A stretch of DNA of 36,094 bases, taken from contig JBDTSW010000009.1 in NCBI GenBank assembly GCA_039930945.1, forward strand, positions 1 to 36,094, read 5' to 3'. Shown piece by piece: positions 22,231-29,936 of the stretch. Each line of letters begins with the position of its first letter. The stretch's first letter is position 1. Under the pieces are notes generated by a model that ran no database searches, had not been told where the DNA came from, and was given only the letters and a program-made list of their open reading frames with translations. Origin of the DNA: JBDTSW01 sp039930945 (GTDB lineage: Bacteria > Actinomycetota > Thermoleophilia > Solirubrobacterales > 70-9). The translations under genes were made by a program, and so were the position numbers.

Positions 22231-23970
22231 TCAACCCTTGCGGAGCTTGGAGAACTCGCCCCAGCCGCGCGAGTTGGCGACGTCGCTCGCCCGCAGCCAG
22301 GCGCGACGCGCGGTGGCGATGCCGTAGATCATGTTGTCGAGCGTGTCGACGCCGTGGGCATCGGTGTTGACGCAGATGGGCACGCCCGCCTCGGCCGCGA
22401 GGCGAGCGTGATGCTCGGACAGGTCGCGCCGGTTCGGATTGCCGTTGATCTCCAGCATCGTGCCCGCGTCCAGGGCCCCGGCGACGACCCGCTCGACGTC
22501 GATGTCGTAGGGCTCGCGCTTGCCGATCAGGCGGCCGGTGAGGTGACCGATGCAATCGACCAGGGGGTTGAGGGCGGCCGTGACCACCCGCTCGGTCATC
22601 GCCCTGCGTGAGATCCGGAACGAGGTGTGGACACTGGCCACGACCCAGTCGAGGGCGGCGAGGAGATCGTCGTCGTAGTCGAGCGAGCCGTCCGGGAGGA
22701 TGTTGACCTCCGACCCGGCGAGCACCCTGAAGCGGCCCCCGGGGATGCTCTCGTTGAGCTCGCCGATCTCCTCGATCCTCTCCCACAGGCGCCCGGCAGG
22801 CACGTCGTCTCCAAACCCGTGGCTGGCCGAGTGGTCGGTGATCGCCAGGTAGGCGTAGCCACGGGCCCGGGCGGCCTCGGCCATCTCCTCCAGGGTGTTG
22901 CGGCCGTCGGAGAGCGTGGTGTGGCAGTGGAGGTCGCCGCGGATGTCGCCGCGGGTGACCAGATCGGGAAGCGATCCCTCCGCCGCCGCGGCGATCTCGC
23001 CCCGGCCCTCTCGCAGCTCGGGCTCGATGTAGGCCAGCCCGAGGCGCCCGTAGACGTCGGCCTCGCTCGCATAGCGGGTGACCTCGCCGGTCTCGGTCTC
23101 GGTGATCCCGTGCTCGGAGACCGACAGCCCCTGCCCGACTGCGCGCTCGCGCAGCTCGACGTTGTGCGTCGCCGACCCGGTGAAGTGCTGCAGGAGGTTG
23201 CCGTAGGCGTCCGGGGCGACGATCCGCAGGTCCACCGAGATCCCGTTGTGGGTGGTGATCCGGGCGCCCGAGGCCCCCGGGTTACCGGCCTGGGCCGCGA
23301 GCGGATGGGAGATCAGCGCCGTTGCCAGCGCGGCGGGGTCGGCTGCGGTGGCGATCAGGTCGATGTCCTTGCAGGTCTCGGTCAGCCGCCGGGCCGAGCC
23401 CGCGATCTCGACGGCGTCGACCGCCGGGTGCGCGCGCAGGTCGGTCGCCAGCGTCTCGGCGACCGGCAGTACGACCGAAAGCAACAGCCGCTGCCTGGGC
23501 CCTTCGTCGCCGAGCCTCGCCAGCTCCTCGAGCACGTTGACCTCGACCTTGGGGCCGAGGCCCTTGAGGCCGCGGATGCGCTCGTCCTCGGCCGCCTCGC
23601 GCAGGTCGGAGAGGCTCGAGACCCCGAGCTCGTCGTAGAGCCTGCGCACGGTCTTCGCGCCCAGCCCCGGGATCCGCGTGACCTCGATCAGCGTCTCCGG
23701 CAACTTCGCCTTCAGCTTTGCCGCCGCCGGGATCTCGCCGGTGTCGAGTAGGTCGACGATCTTCGTCTCGAGCGTCGCGCCGACGCCCGGCAGCTCGGTC
23801 ACGCGGTCGGCGCGCGCCAGCTCGGCGACCGAGACCGGGCTCTGGCGGATCACCCGGGCGGCCTCGCGGTAGGCGATCACCCGATAGCGCACCGCGCCGT
23901 CGAGCTCATACAGGGTGCCGAGCTCGTCGAGCGCGTCGGCGATCGCAGCGTTTGGGAGGTCCTTCGCCAT
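22231..23970 (-). CDS. polX: DNA polymerase/3'-5' exonuclease PolX (PolX + PHP domains)
   Basis: A 579-residue repair polymerase of standard family length. Residues 1-~140 carry the 8-kDa helix-hairpin-helix region (VTELPGVGATLETKIVDLL; VTRIPGLGAKTVRRLYDELG). The PolX active site follows (AGSARRLTETCKDIDLIATA, with the catalytic Asp pair). The C-terminal PHP domain has HCHTTLSDG, ITDHSASHG, GSEVNILPDG, CIGHLTGR and CVNTDAHG, giving Mn-dependent 3'-5' exonuclease or 3'-end cleaning. The ATG at 23970 (AKDLPNAAIADALDELG) is the family-conserved start. Divergent from the mannosyltransferase gene. Confidence 0.95.
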   Translation of the reverse strand: MAKDLPNAAIADALDELGTLYELDGAVRYRVIAYREAARVIRQSPVSVAELARADRVTELPGVGATLETKIVDLLDTGEIPAAAKLKAKLPETLIEVTRIPGLGAKTVRRLYDELGVSSLSDLREAAEDERIRGLKGLGPKVEVNVLEELARLGDEGPRQRLLLSVVLPVAETLATDLRAHPAVDAVEIAGSARRLTETCKDIDLIATAADPAALATALISHPLAAQAGNPGASGARITTHNGISVDLRIVAPDAYGNLLQHFTGSATHNVELRERAVGQGLSVSEHGITETETGEVTRYASEADVYGRLGLAYIEPELREGRGEIAAAAEGSLPDLVTRGDIRGDLHCHTTLSDGRNTLEEMAEAARARGYAYLAITDHSASHGFGDDVPAGRLWERIEEIGELNESIPGGRFRVLAGSEVNILPDGSLDYDDDLLAALDWVVASVHTSFRISRRAMTERVVTAALNPLVDCIGHLTGRLIGKREPYDIDVERVVAGALDAGTMLEINGNPNRRDLSEHHARLAAEAGVPICVNTDAHGVDTLDNMIYGIATARRAWLRASDVANSRGWGEFSKLRKG

Positions 23971-23993
23971 CTTCTGACCCGTAGCATCGAGCA

Positions 23994-24710
23994 ATGTCCG
24001 GCGCTGGCGGGGTCTGGCTGATCCTCCCCACCTACAACGAGGCCTCCAACCTGGAGACGATGGTCGGCGCGGCGCTCGCGCAGCTGCCCGAGCGGCGGCG
24101 CATCCTCGTCGTCGACGATGCCTCTCCGGACGGCACCGGCGAGATCGCGGATCGGCTCGCGGCCGGCGACACCGATGTCGAGGTCCTGCACCGGCCGGCG
24201 AAACAGGGCCTGGGGCCGGCCTACGTCGCCGGGTTCGGCGTCGCCCTCGCAGCAGGGGCCGGGCTCGTCGCCCAGATGGACGCTGACTTCTCCCACGACC
24301 CGGCCGACCTTCCCCGGCTGCTGGCAGCGGTGCAGGTGGCCGACGTGGTGCTCGGCTCCCGCTACGTCCCCGGCGGTGGGGTGGAGGACTGGGGCGCGGT
24401 GCGGCGGGCGATCAGCCGCGGAGGCAGCGCCTACGCGCGCGGCGCGCTGGGCGTCGGGCTGCGCGATCTCACCGGAGGGTTCAAGGTGTTTCGCCCCGAG
24501 GTGCTGGAGGCGATCGAGCTGGACTCGCTGGAGTCGCTCGGGTACGCGTTCCAGGTCGAGACCACCTACCGGGCGCTGCGGCGCGGCTTCAGGGTCGTCG
24601 AGGTCCCGATCACGTTTCGGGATCGGCGCGTGGGCGAGTCGAAGATGACCAGAAGGATCGTCGCCGAGGCCGCCTGGCGGGTCCCCGCGATGCGCCTCCG
24701 GCGCCGCTGA
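23994..24710 (+). CDS. GT2 polyprenol-phosphate mannosyltransferase (Ppm/DPM1-like)
   Basis: A 238-residue family 2 glycosyltransferase without membrane helices. LILPTYNEASNLETMV, ILVVDDASPDGTGEIAD, the DxD-containing QMDADFSHDP, LGSRYVPGGGVEDWG and the C-terminal VPITFRDRRVGESKM are the signature of dolichol/polyprenol-phosphate mannose synthases. It would transfer mannose from GDP-mannose to polyprenyl phosphate at the inner membrane face for lipoglycan or protein mannosylation. TAGCAT ends 6 nt before the ATG and no Shine-Dalgarno is seen. Divergent from polX (23-nt gap). Confidence 0.92.
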   Translation: MSGAGGVWLILPTYNEASNLETMVGAALAQLPERRRILVVDDASPDGTGEIADRLAAGDTDVEVLHRPAKQGLGPAYVAGFGVALAAGAGLVAQMDADFSHDPADLPRLLAAVQVADVVLGSRYVPGGGVEDWGAVRRAISRGGSAYARGALGVGLRDLTGGFKVFRPEVLEAIELDSLESLGYAFQVETTYRALRRGFRVVEVPITFRDRRVGESKMTRRIVAEAAWRVPAMRLRRR

Positions 24711-24858
24711 CGGCGGGTGCGGGCCGCCTGTGTGCGTATGATTTGGGTGCGGCTCGCCTTCGGGTCCAAGCCAATACTTCAGTATGTATAGTAATGAGGG
24801 AGGCAGGCGGCGGGCCCAGCTTCGAAGCCGTCTGCAGAAGCCAACCGAGGAGACCGAA
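24711..24858 (+). promoter_or_regulatory. Thioredoxin leader/promoter region with small palindrome
   Basis: This 148-nt gap holds TATGAT at 24737-24742, and a palindrome ATACT-TC-AGTAT at 24774-24785 directly followed by TATAGT at 24787-24792, a good -10. The palindrome would lie in the -10/-35 spacer and could be an operator. A GAGGAG ribosome-binding site (24847-24852) precedes the trxA GTG by 6 nt. Confidence 0.4.
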
Positions 24859-25185
24859 GTGACAGGCAAGCTTTTCGACGTGACCGACGGAACCTTCCAG
24901 GCCGACGTGCTCGATTCCGAGACCCCCGTGCTGGTCGACTTCTGGGCTCCCTGGTGCGGTCCCTGCCGCGTCGTTCACCCGATCCTCGAGGAGATCGATG
25001 TCGAGCGCGAGGATCTGCGGATCGTCAGCCTCAACGTCGACGACAACCAGCAGACCGCGGCGCAGTATGAGGTCCTCTCGATCCCGACGCTGATCCTGTT
25101 CAAGGATGGCGGCGAAGCCAAGCGGGTGGTGGGCGCGATGCCCAAGCGCCGCCTCGAGGCCGAGCTCGAGCCGGCACTGGCCTAG
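24859..25185 (+). CDS. trxA: Thioredoxin
   Basis: A 108-residue thioredoxin that reduces protein disulfides in the cytosol. The redox motif WCGPC is at residues 32-36 in VDFWAPWCGPCRVVHPIL, and the cis-Pro loop reads LSIPTLILFKDG. The GTG at 24859 has GAGGAG 6 nt upstream and gives the normal length; the longer in-frame extension to 24784 is leader. The TAG stop is the first half of the -10-like TAGAGT of the next gene. Together with MsrA (32.8 kb) it could supply the reducing power for methionine sulfoxide repair. Confidence 0.96.
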   Translation: MTGKLFDVTDGTFQADVLDSETPVLVDFWAPWCGPCRVVHPILEEIDVEREDLRIVSLNVDDNQQTAAQYEVLSIPTLILFKDGGEAKRVVGAMPKRRLEAELEPALA

Positions 25186-25195
25186 AGTGACCGCA

Positions 25196-26140
25196 ATGCG
25201 ACGCTCGGCCATCCTTGCCTGGACGCTGATCCTGCTTGCCGGGCTGCTCGGGCCCGCGGCGGCGGACGCGAAGCCCAGGCTCGCGGGCACCTTCGCCCTC
25301 AGCGGCACGCCAGGGCAGATCACGCGCGGCTCCGACGGAAACGTCTGGGTGACGATCTCGGGCAGCGGGCTCGGCAACGACCTGGCGCGGATCAAGCCGA
25401 ACGGAAACGTGACCGAGTATTCGCCGGCGGCGCTCGTCAACCCGGTCGGGATCACCTCCGGTCCCGACGGCAACCTGTGGCTGACGCGCAACGGTGGGGC
25501 GGTTCGCGTACCCCCCAACGATCCCGACTCCGCCCAGGATTTCAACCTCGCGGCGATCACAGATCCGCGCGGGATCACTCGGGGCCCAAAGGGCAAGTTG
25601 TGGGCGGCCAGCGGCGACCAGCTCGTCTCGTTTAAGCCCGGGAATCCTGCGGGCTTCGGCGCGACCACAATCAACGGGATGGGCGCGCGCGGCATCGCTG
25701 CCTCCGGCGGCAAGCTGTGGATCGCGGACTTCGGCGGCCAGCGGATAGTCCGGGCAAAGCCCGCCGGCAACGCCAAGAAGTACAACGTGGGCGGCGGCCC
25801 GCAGGAGGTCGCCTCGGGGCCCGACGGGAGCATCGCCTACGCGAACCCGGGGACCAACCCACAGACGGTCGGTCGGGTGGGGGCGAGCGGCAAGCCGAAG
25901 AAGACAAAAGCTCCAAACTCAGACCCCTTCGGAATGGTCTTCGCACCGGATCACAACTGGTGGTTCGCCGAGTTCGCCAAAGACCAGCTGGGGTTGCTCT
26001 CGACCAACGGCACCGTGAAGCAGTTCAAGGGCCTACCCAACGGGTCGGGTCCCCGTTACGTGGCGAAGGGGAGCAACGGCACGTTGTGGGTGTCGCTTGA
26101 GAATTCCGAGAAGGTCGCTCGGATCAAGGGAGTCAACTAG
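25196..26140 (+). CDS. Secreted six-bladed beta-propeller protein (virginiamycin B lyase/NHL-like)
   Basis: A 314-residue exported protein. RRSAILAWTLILLAGLLGPAAADA is a Sec signal peptide with an A-D-A cleavage site near residue 25. The rest consists of about six repeats of the form G-(I/V)-T/A-x-G-x-(D/N)-G-x-(L/V)-W (for example GQITRGSDGNVWVT, GITSGPDGNLWLT, YVAKGSNGTLWVS), as in Vgb/NHL propellers. The catalytic His residues of Vgb lyase cannot be confirmed, so a binding role is equally likely. ATG 25196 lies 7 nt after TAGAGT, which overlaps the trxA stop codon. It overlaps the convergent ileS stop by 8 nt. Confidence 0.8.
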   Translation: MRRSAILAWTLILLAGLLGPAAADAKPRLAGTFALSGTPGQITRGSDGNVWVTISGSGLGNDLARIKPNGNVTEYSPAALVNPVGITSGPDGNLWLTRNGGAVRVPPNDPDSAQDFNLAAITDPRGITRGPKGKLWAASGDQLVSFKPGNPAGFGATTINGMGARGIAASGGKLWIADFGGQRIVRAKPAGNAKKYNVGGGPQEVASGPDGSIAYANPGTNPQTVGRVGASGKPKKTKAPNSDPFGMVFAPDHNWWFAEFAKDQLGLLSTNGTVKQFKGLPNGSGPRYVAKGSNGTLWVSLENSEKVARIKGVN

Positions 26141-29100
26141 CGGAGCCGGGGCGTTGCCCCTGGGTCCGCGCGACCCCGATCTCGAGCTCCCGGCCGTTGA
26201 TCGTGACACGCCGCGCATCGCCGGCGCTGGCGTAGCTCACCGACGTAGCCAGGGTCTCCCCGGCGACATGGGCCTCGTGGGCCCGCGCCGCGTCGACCAG
26301 CTCGGTGTCTCCGCCCAGCGTCAGCGAGATCCGGTCGCTGATGTCGAGGTCGGCCTGCTTGCGGGCAGCCTGCACGGCGTGGACGATCTCGCGGGCCAGT
26401 CCCTCTTGGCGCAGGTCGTCGTCGAGCTGCAGCGCCAGGGCGACGGCTCGGCCCGACTCGGCCTCCACCTCATATCCCTCGAGCGGCTCCATCACCAGGG
26501 TGACGTCGTCGGGGCCGAGATCGTGTTCATGGCCGTCGACGTTGACACCGATCCTGCGCTCGCCGGCGATCGCCTCGGCGACGTGGGCGGGATCCAGCGC
26601 CGAGACCGCGGCCGCGGCCTTCGGCATGTCCTTGCCGAAGCGGGGGCCGAGGCTGCGGTAGTTCGGCTTCACTCCGTATGCGACCAGCTCCGCCTCCTCG
26701 GAGACGAACTCGAGCTCCTTCACGTTCAGCTCGGAGCGCACCAGCTCGCCCATCGACTCGATCGCCTCACGCTCGTTTCCCTTGGCAACGATCACCGCCT
26801 TCGCCAGCGGCTGGCGGACCTTGACGCCCGCCTGCGAGCGAGCGGCTCGCCCCAGCTCGACCGCCCGGCGGACCGCCTCGACCCGGGCCTCCAGGGCCTC
26901 GTCTCGCAGCTCGTCGTCAGGCGCCGGGAAGTCGGTCAGGTGGACGGAGTCGGGGCGGTCTCCGAACTCGCCATCGGCCCCTCCGACCAGGTTCGAGTAG
27001 ATCTCGTCGGCGAGGAACGGGACGAAGGGGGCGAGCAGCCTCGCCACCTCGACGAGACAGTGACGCAGGGTCGCGAGCGCCTCGCGGTCGCCCTCCCAGA
27101 ATCGCCTGCGAGAGAGCCGGACATACCAGTTGGAGAGCTCCTCGACGTAGGCGGCGATCGCCCGCCCGGCGGTCGTGCAGTCGTAGCCGTCCATCAGCGC
27201 GATCACCTCGGCGGTGAGCGTCTGCAGCCGCGACAGCGCCCATGAGTCCAGGCCTGCGGCCTCCTCCGCTTCGCGTCCGGGGGCCGCAGCGTCCGCCAAG
27301 GCTTCCGCCCCCGGTTCCAACCCCTCGGCGTTCGCGTACAGCGCCCAGAACGAGTAGGTGTTCCAGAGGGTGGAGAAGAAGCCGTGGACGGTCTCGCCGA
27401 GCGCCTCGCTGGAGAATCGATAGCCCGCCCAGGGTTGCTGGGCGGTGAAGTAGTACCAGCGCAAGGCGTCGGCGCCGTGGGTGTCGAGCACCTCCCAGGG
27501 ATCGACAACGTTGCCGCGGCTCTTCGACATCTTCTGGCCATCCGCGTCGAGGATCAGGCCGAGGCAGACGGCGTTGCGGTAGCTGGCCTGGTCGAAGACC
27601 AGGGTGGAGACGGCGAGCAGCGAGTAGAACCAACCGCGGGTCTGGTCGATCGCCTCGCAGATGTAGTCGGCGGGGAAGCGCTGCTCGAACGGGGTGTCCG
27701 CGTCGAAGGGGTGGTGGAACTGGGCGAAGGGCATCGAGCCCGAATCGAACCAGGCGTCGATCACCTCGGGGACGCGGCGCATGTCGCTGCCGCAGGTGCA
27801 GCGCAGCACCACCTCGTCGATCTGCGGGCGGTGCAGGTCCTCCGGCACCTCGCCGCCGCGCTCGCGGAGGTCCTCGACGGAGCCGGCGCAGACGATCGCC
27901 CCGCACTCGGCGGCGTCGCACTCCCACACCGGCAACGGCGTGCCCCAGTAGCGCTCGCGTGAGAGCGCCCAGTCCTGGTTGTTGGACAGCCACTTGCCGA
28001 AGCGGCCGTGCTTGATGTGCTCGGGGTGCCAGCCGATCTTCTCGTTGCAGGCGAGCATCCGGTCGCGGACGTCGGTCGTGCGCACATACCAGCTCGACTT
28101 CGCGTAGTACAGCAGCGGTGTGTCGCAGCGCCAGCAGTGCGGGTAGGAGTGCTCGTAGATCTCCGATCGGAAGAGACGGCCGCTCTCGCTGAGGGCCTCG
28201 ACGATGTCGGGGTCGGCCTGCTTGACGGAGCGCCCGGCGAAGTCGGTCACACGCTCGTCGAAGGTGCCGTCGAGGCGGACCGGGTTCTGCAGGGTGATCC
28301 CGTACTGTTGGCCGAGCTGATAGTCGTCCTCGCCGAAGGCGATCGCGGTGTGGACCAGGCCGGTGCCCTCGTGGGTGGTGACGAAGTCGGCCGCGAGCAC
28401 CGTGTGCCCGCGCGGCCCGTACTCGGTGATGTAGTCGAACGGCGGCTCGTAGCGAGCGCCCACCAGCGCCGAGCCAGGAAACCGAGCGAGGACCTCTGCA
28501 TCCTCTCCCAGGACCGTCTCCAGACGAGACGCCGCGAGCACGAACACCTCCGGGTCCTGTCCGGACCCTGCCGCCCCCGGAGGCGAAGCGGAGGAGGCGG
28601 CAGGCCTTGCCCTGACGTACTCGATCTCCGGGCCGACGGCGACGGCGGCGTTGGAGATCAGCGTCCACGGCGTGGTCGTCCAGACGAGCAGCTGGTCTTG
28701 AGCCTGCAGCGGGGACTCGGGGGCCTCGCGCAGCGGCAGCTTCACGTAGACGGCCTCGTCCTCGACATCGTGGTAGCCGAGGGCGACCTCGTGTGAGCTC
28801 AGCGCCGTGCCGCAGCGCGGGCAATAGGGGACGACCTTGTGCCCGCGGTAGAGGCGGTCCGCGTCCCAGATCTGACGCAGCGCCCACCAGACAGACTCGA
28901 TGTAGTCGTTGTCGAGCGTGTGGTAGGCGTCGTCGAGGTCGATCCAAAAGCCGATGCGCTCGGTCAGGCGCTTCCACTCCGAGACGTAGCGGAAGACGGA
29001 CTCGCGGCAGCGGGCGTTGAACTCGGCGATGCCGTAGGCCTCGATCTCGGCCTTGGACGAGATCCCCAGCTCGCGCTCGATCTCGAGCTCGACCGGCAGC

Positions 29101-29372
29101 CCGTGGCAGTCCCAGCCGCCCTTGCGCGGCACCTGGTAGCCGCGCATCGTGCGATAGCGGGGATAGATGTCCTTGAACACGCGCGAAAGCACGTGGTGGG
29201 AGCCCGGCTTGCCGTTGGCCGTCGGCGGGCCCTCGTAGAAGCTCCAGACGTCGGCCCCGTCGCGCTGGGCCACCGAGCGGGCGAAGACGTCGCCCTGGCG
29301 CCAGCGCTCGAGTACGCGCTCCTCGAGCGCGGGGAAGGACTGCCGGGTGTCGACGGGACGGAAGCCAGGCAC
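26133..29372 (-). CDS. ileS: Isoleucyl-tRNA synthetase with two in-frame palindromic insertions
   Basis: A 1079-residue class I synthetase that charges tRNA-Ile. The HIGH-like site is GPPTANGKPGSHHVLSRVFKD (about 48-68), WDCHGLPVELE follows, the CP1 editing domain has TTPWTLISN and GTGLVHTAIAFGEDDYQ, zinc-type cysteine pairs occur (YCPRCG, CWRCD), and KMSKS is at 614-618 before the anticodon-binding and C-terminal domains. It is of the long actinobacterial/eukaryote-like class. Residues ~257-269 (PAASSASPPGAAG) and ~695-707 (AAPGREAEEAAG region) are encoded by two copies of a 36-nt palindrome in opposite orientations, both in loop positions. The GTG start at 29372 lacks a Shine-Dalgarno. Confidence 0.97.
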   Translation of the reverse strand: MPGFRPVDTRQSFPALEERVLERWRQGDVFARSVAQRDGADVWSFYEGPPTANGKPGSHHVLSRVFKDIYPRYRTMRGYQVPRKGGWDCHGLPVELEIERELGISSKAEIEAYGIAEFNARCRESVFRYVSEWKRLTERIGFWIDLDDAYHTLDNDYIESVWWALRQIWDADRLYRGHKVVPYCPRCGTALSSHEVALGYHDVEDEAVYVKLPLREAPESPLQAQDQLLVWTTTPWTLISNAAVAVGPEIEYVRARPAASSASPPGAAGSGQDPEVFVLAASRLETVLGEDAEVLARFPGSALVGARYEPPFDYITEYGPRGHTVLAADFVTTHEGTGLVHTAIAFGEDDYQLGQQYGITLQNPVRLDGTFDERVTDFAGRSVKQADPDIVEALSESGRLFRSEIYEHSYPHCWRCDTPLLYYAKSSWYVRTTDVRDRMLACNEKIGWHPEHIKHGRFGKWLSNNQDWALSRERYWGTPLPVWECDAAECGAIVCAGSVEDLRERGGEVPEDLHRPQIDEVVLRCTCGSDMRRVPEVIDAWFDSGSMPFAQFHHPFDADTPFEQRFPADYICEAIDQTRGWFYSLLAVSTLVFDQASYRNAVCLGLILDADGQKMSKSRGNVVDPWEVLDTHGADALRWYYFTAQQPWAGYRFSSEALGETVHGFFSTLWNTYSFWALYANAEGLEPGAEALADAAAPGREAEEAAGLDSWALSRLQTLTAEVIALMDGYDCTTAGRAIAAYVEELSNWYVRLSRRRFWEGDREALATLRHCLVEVARLLAPFVPFLADEIYSNLVGGADGEFGDRPDSVHLTDFPAPDDELRDEALEARVEAVRRAVELGRAARSQAGVKVRQPLAKAVIVAKGNEREAIESMGELVRSELNVKELEFVSEEAELVAYGVKPNYRSLGPRFGKDMPKAAAAVSALDPAHVAEAIAGERRIGVNVDGHEHDLGPDDVTLVMEPLEGYEVEAESGRAVALALQLDDDLRQEGLAREIVHAVQAARKQADLDISDRISLTLGGDTELVDAARAHEAHVAGETLATSVSYASAGDARRVTINGRELEIGVARTQGQRPGSAS
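27254..27289 (+). repeat. 36-nt palindromic repeat element, copy 2 (inside ileS)
   Basis: Same core (CCTCCTCCGCTTCGCG, TCCGGGGG) as copy 1, with arms CTGCGG/CCGCAG that still pair: relative to copy 1 the C2-G35 and C5-G32 pairs have become T-A and G-C. It lies in the ileS coding region and reads as roughly AAPGREAEEAAG in the protein, a loop before the conserved LDSWALSRL helix. Its length, 12 codons, keeps the frame. Confidence 0.85.
28567..28604 (-). repeat. 36-38-nt palindromic repeat element, copy 3 (inside ileS, inverted)
   Basis: Reverse orientation relative to copies 1 and 2. Core CCTCCTCCGCTTCGC, then C in place of G, then TCCGGGGG; arms CTGCCG/CGGCAG pair, and one more C-G pair extends the stem outward. 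It reads as PAASSASPPGAAG in IleS, in a CP1 loop between EIEYVRA and DPEVFVLAAS. Since this copy is inverted relative to copy 2, the same element contributes a quite different peptide here. Confidence 0.85.
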
Positions 29373-29414
29373 GGCGGCGGATTCTTTCAGGCAGGCCTCC
29401 CTAGGATGGCCCGC

Positions 29415-29891
29415 GTGAAGCGCTGCGCGTCAACGGCCCTCGCGAGCGTCGCCTTCGCGCTGGCCGGTTGTGGCGGGTCCGACGACGAGGCGACCACGCC
29501 CGCGGCCTGCCTCACCGGGGCGGGCGCCTATGTCACGGCGCTCGCCGGCGCCCCCGACGAGGTCCTGCTCGACGGCACCACGCCGATCGGCGACTGCCTG
29601 CCCGACCAGCAGGAAGCTGGGCAGATCGCCTCGGTCGGCGAGCTGCTGGTCGCGGCGGCCACCGAGCTCAACGACCAAGCTCGGCGCCGGCCGCAGGGCG
29701 AGGCGACCGTCCAGCTCGGCTACCTGGTCGGCGCGGTGCAGAGGGCCGCCGAGCGCAGCTCGGGGATCCACGAGGACCTGGCGCGCCGCGTCGAGAGCGC
29801 GGCGCTGTTCATTGAGCCGGATCAGCTCCTGCCGGCCGCATTCCAGCAGCGCTACGAGGAGGGCCTGGCGACGGGGCGGGCGAGCGGATGA
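29415..29891 (+). CDS. Small putative lipoprotein, function unknown
   Basis: About 158 residues from GTG 29415. The N-terminus has a basic start, a hydrophobic core and a lipobox LAGC with Cys19, so it should be lipidated and anchored outside the membrane. The mature part is small and mostly helical, with two further cysteines (AACL, DCLP) that could form a disulfide. I do not recognise a family. TAGGAT (29402-29407) ends 7 nt before the GTG, which favours that start; ATG 29406, inside the hexamer, is the alternative. Divergent from ileS. Confidence 0.7.
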   Translation: MKRCASTALASVAFALAGCGGSDDEATTPAACLTGAGAYVTALAGAPDEVLLDGTTPIGDCLPDQQEAGQIASVGELLVAAATELNDQARRRPQGEATVQLGYLVGAVQRAAERSSGIHEDLARRVESAALFIEPDQLLPAAFQQRYEEGLATGRASG

Positions 29892-29936
29892 GCGATCCGG
29901 GTAGCGTCTCCGGCAGAAGCGAGACGAGGAGGCCAG

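Noticed and set aside
26917..28977. A 686-codon open frame on the reverse strand inside ileS, and a 262-codon forward frame at 28008-28796
   Set aside because: They are out-of-frame shadows of ileS with Arg/Pro/Gly-rich composition and no recognisable domain; ileS is fully supported by motifs across its length.
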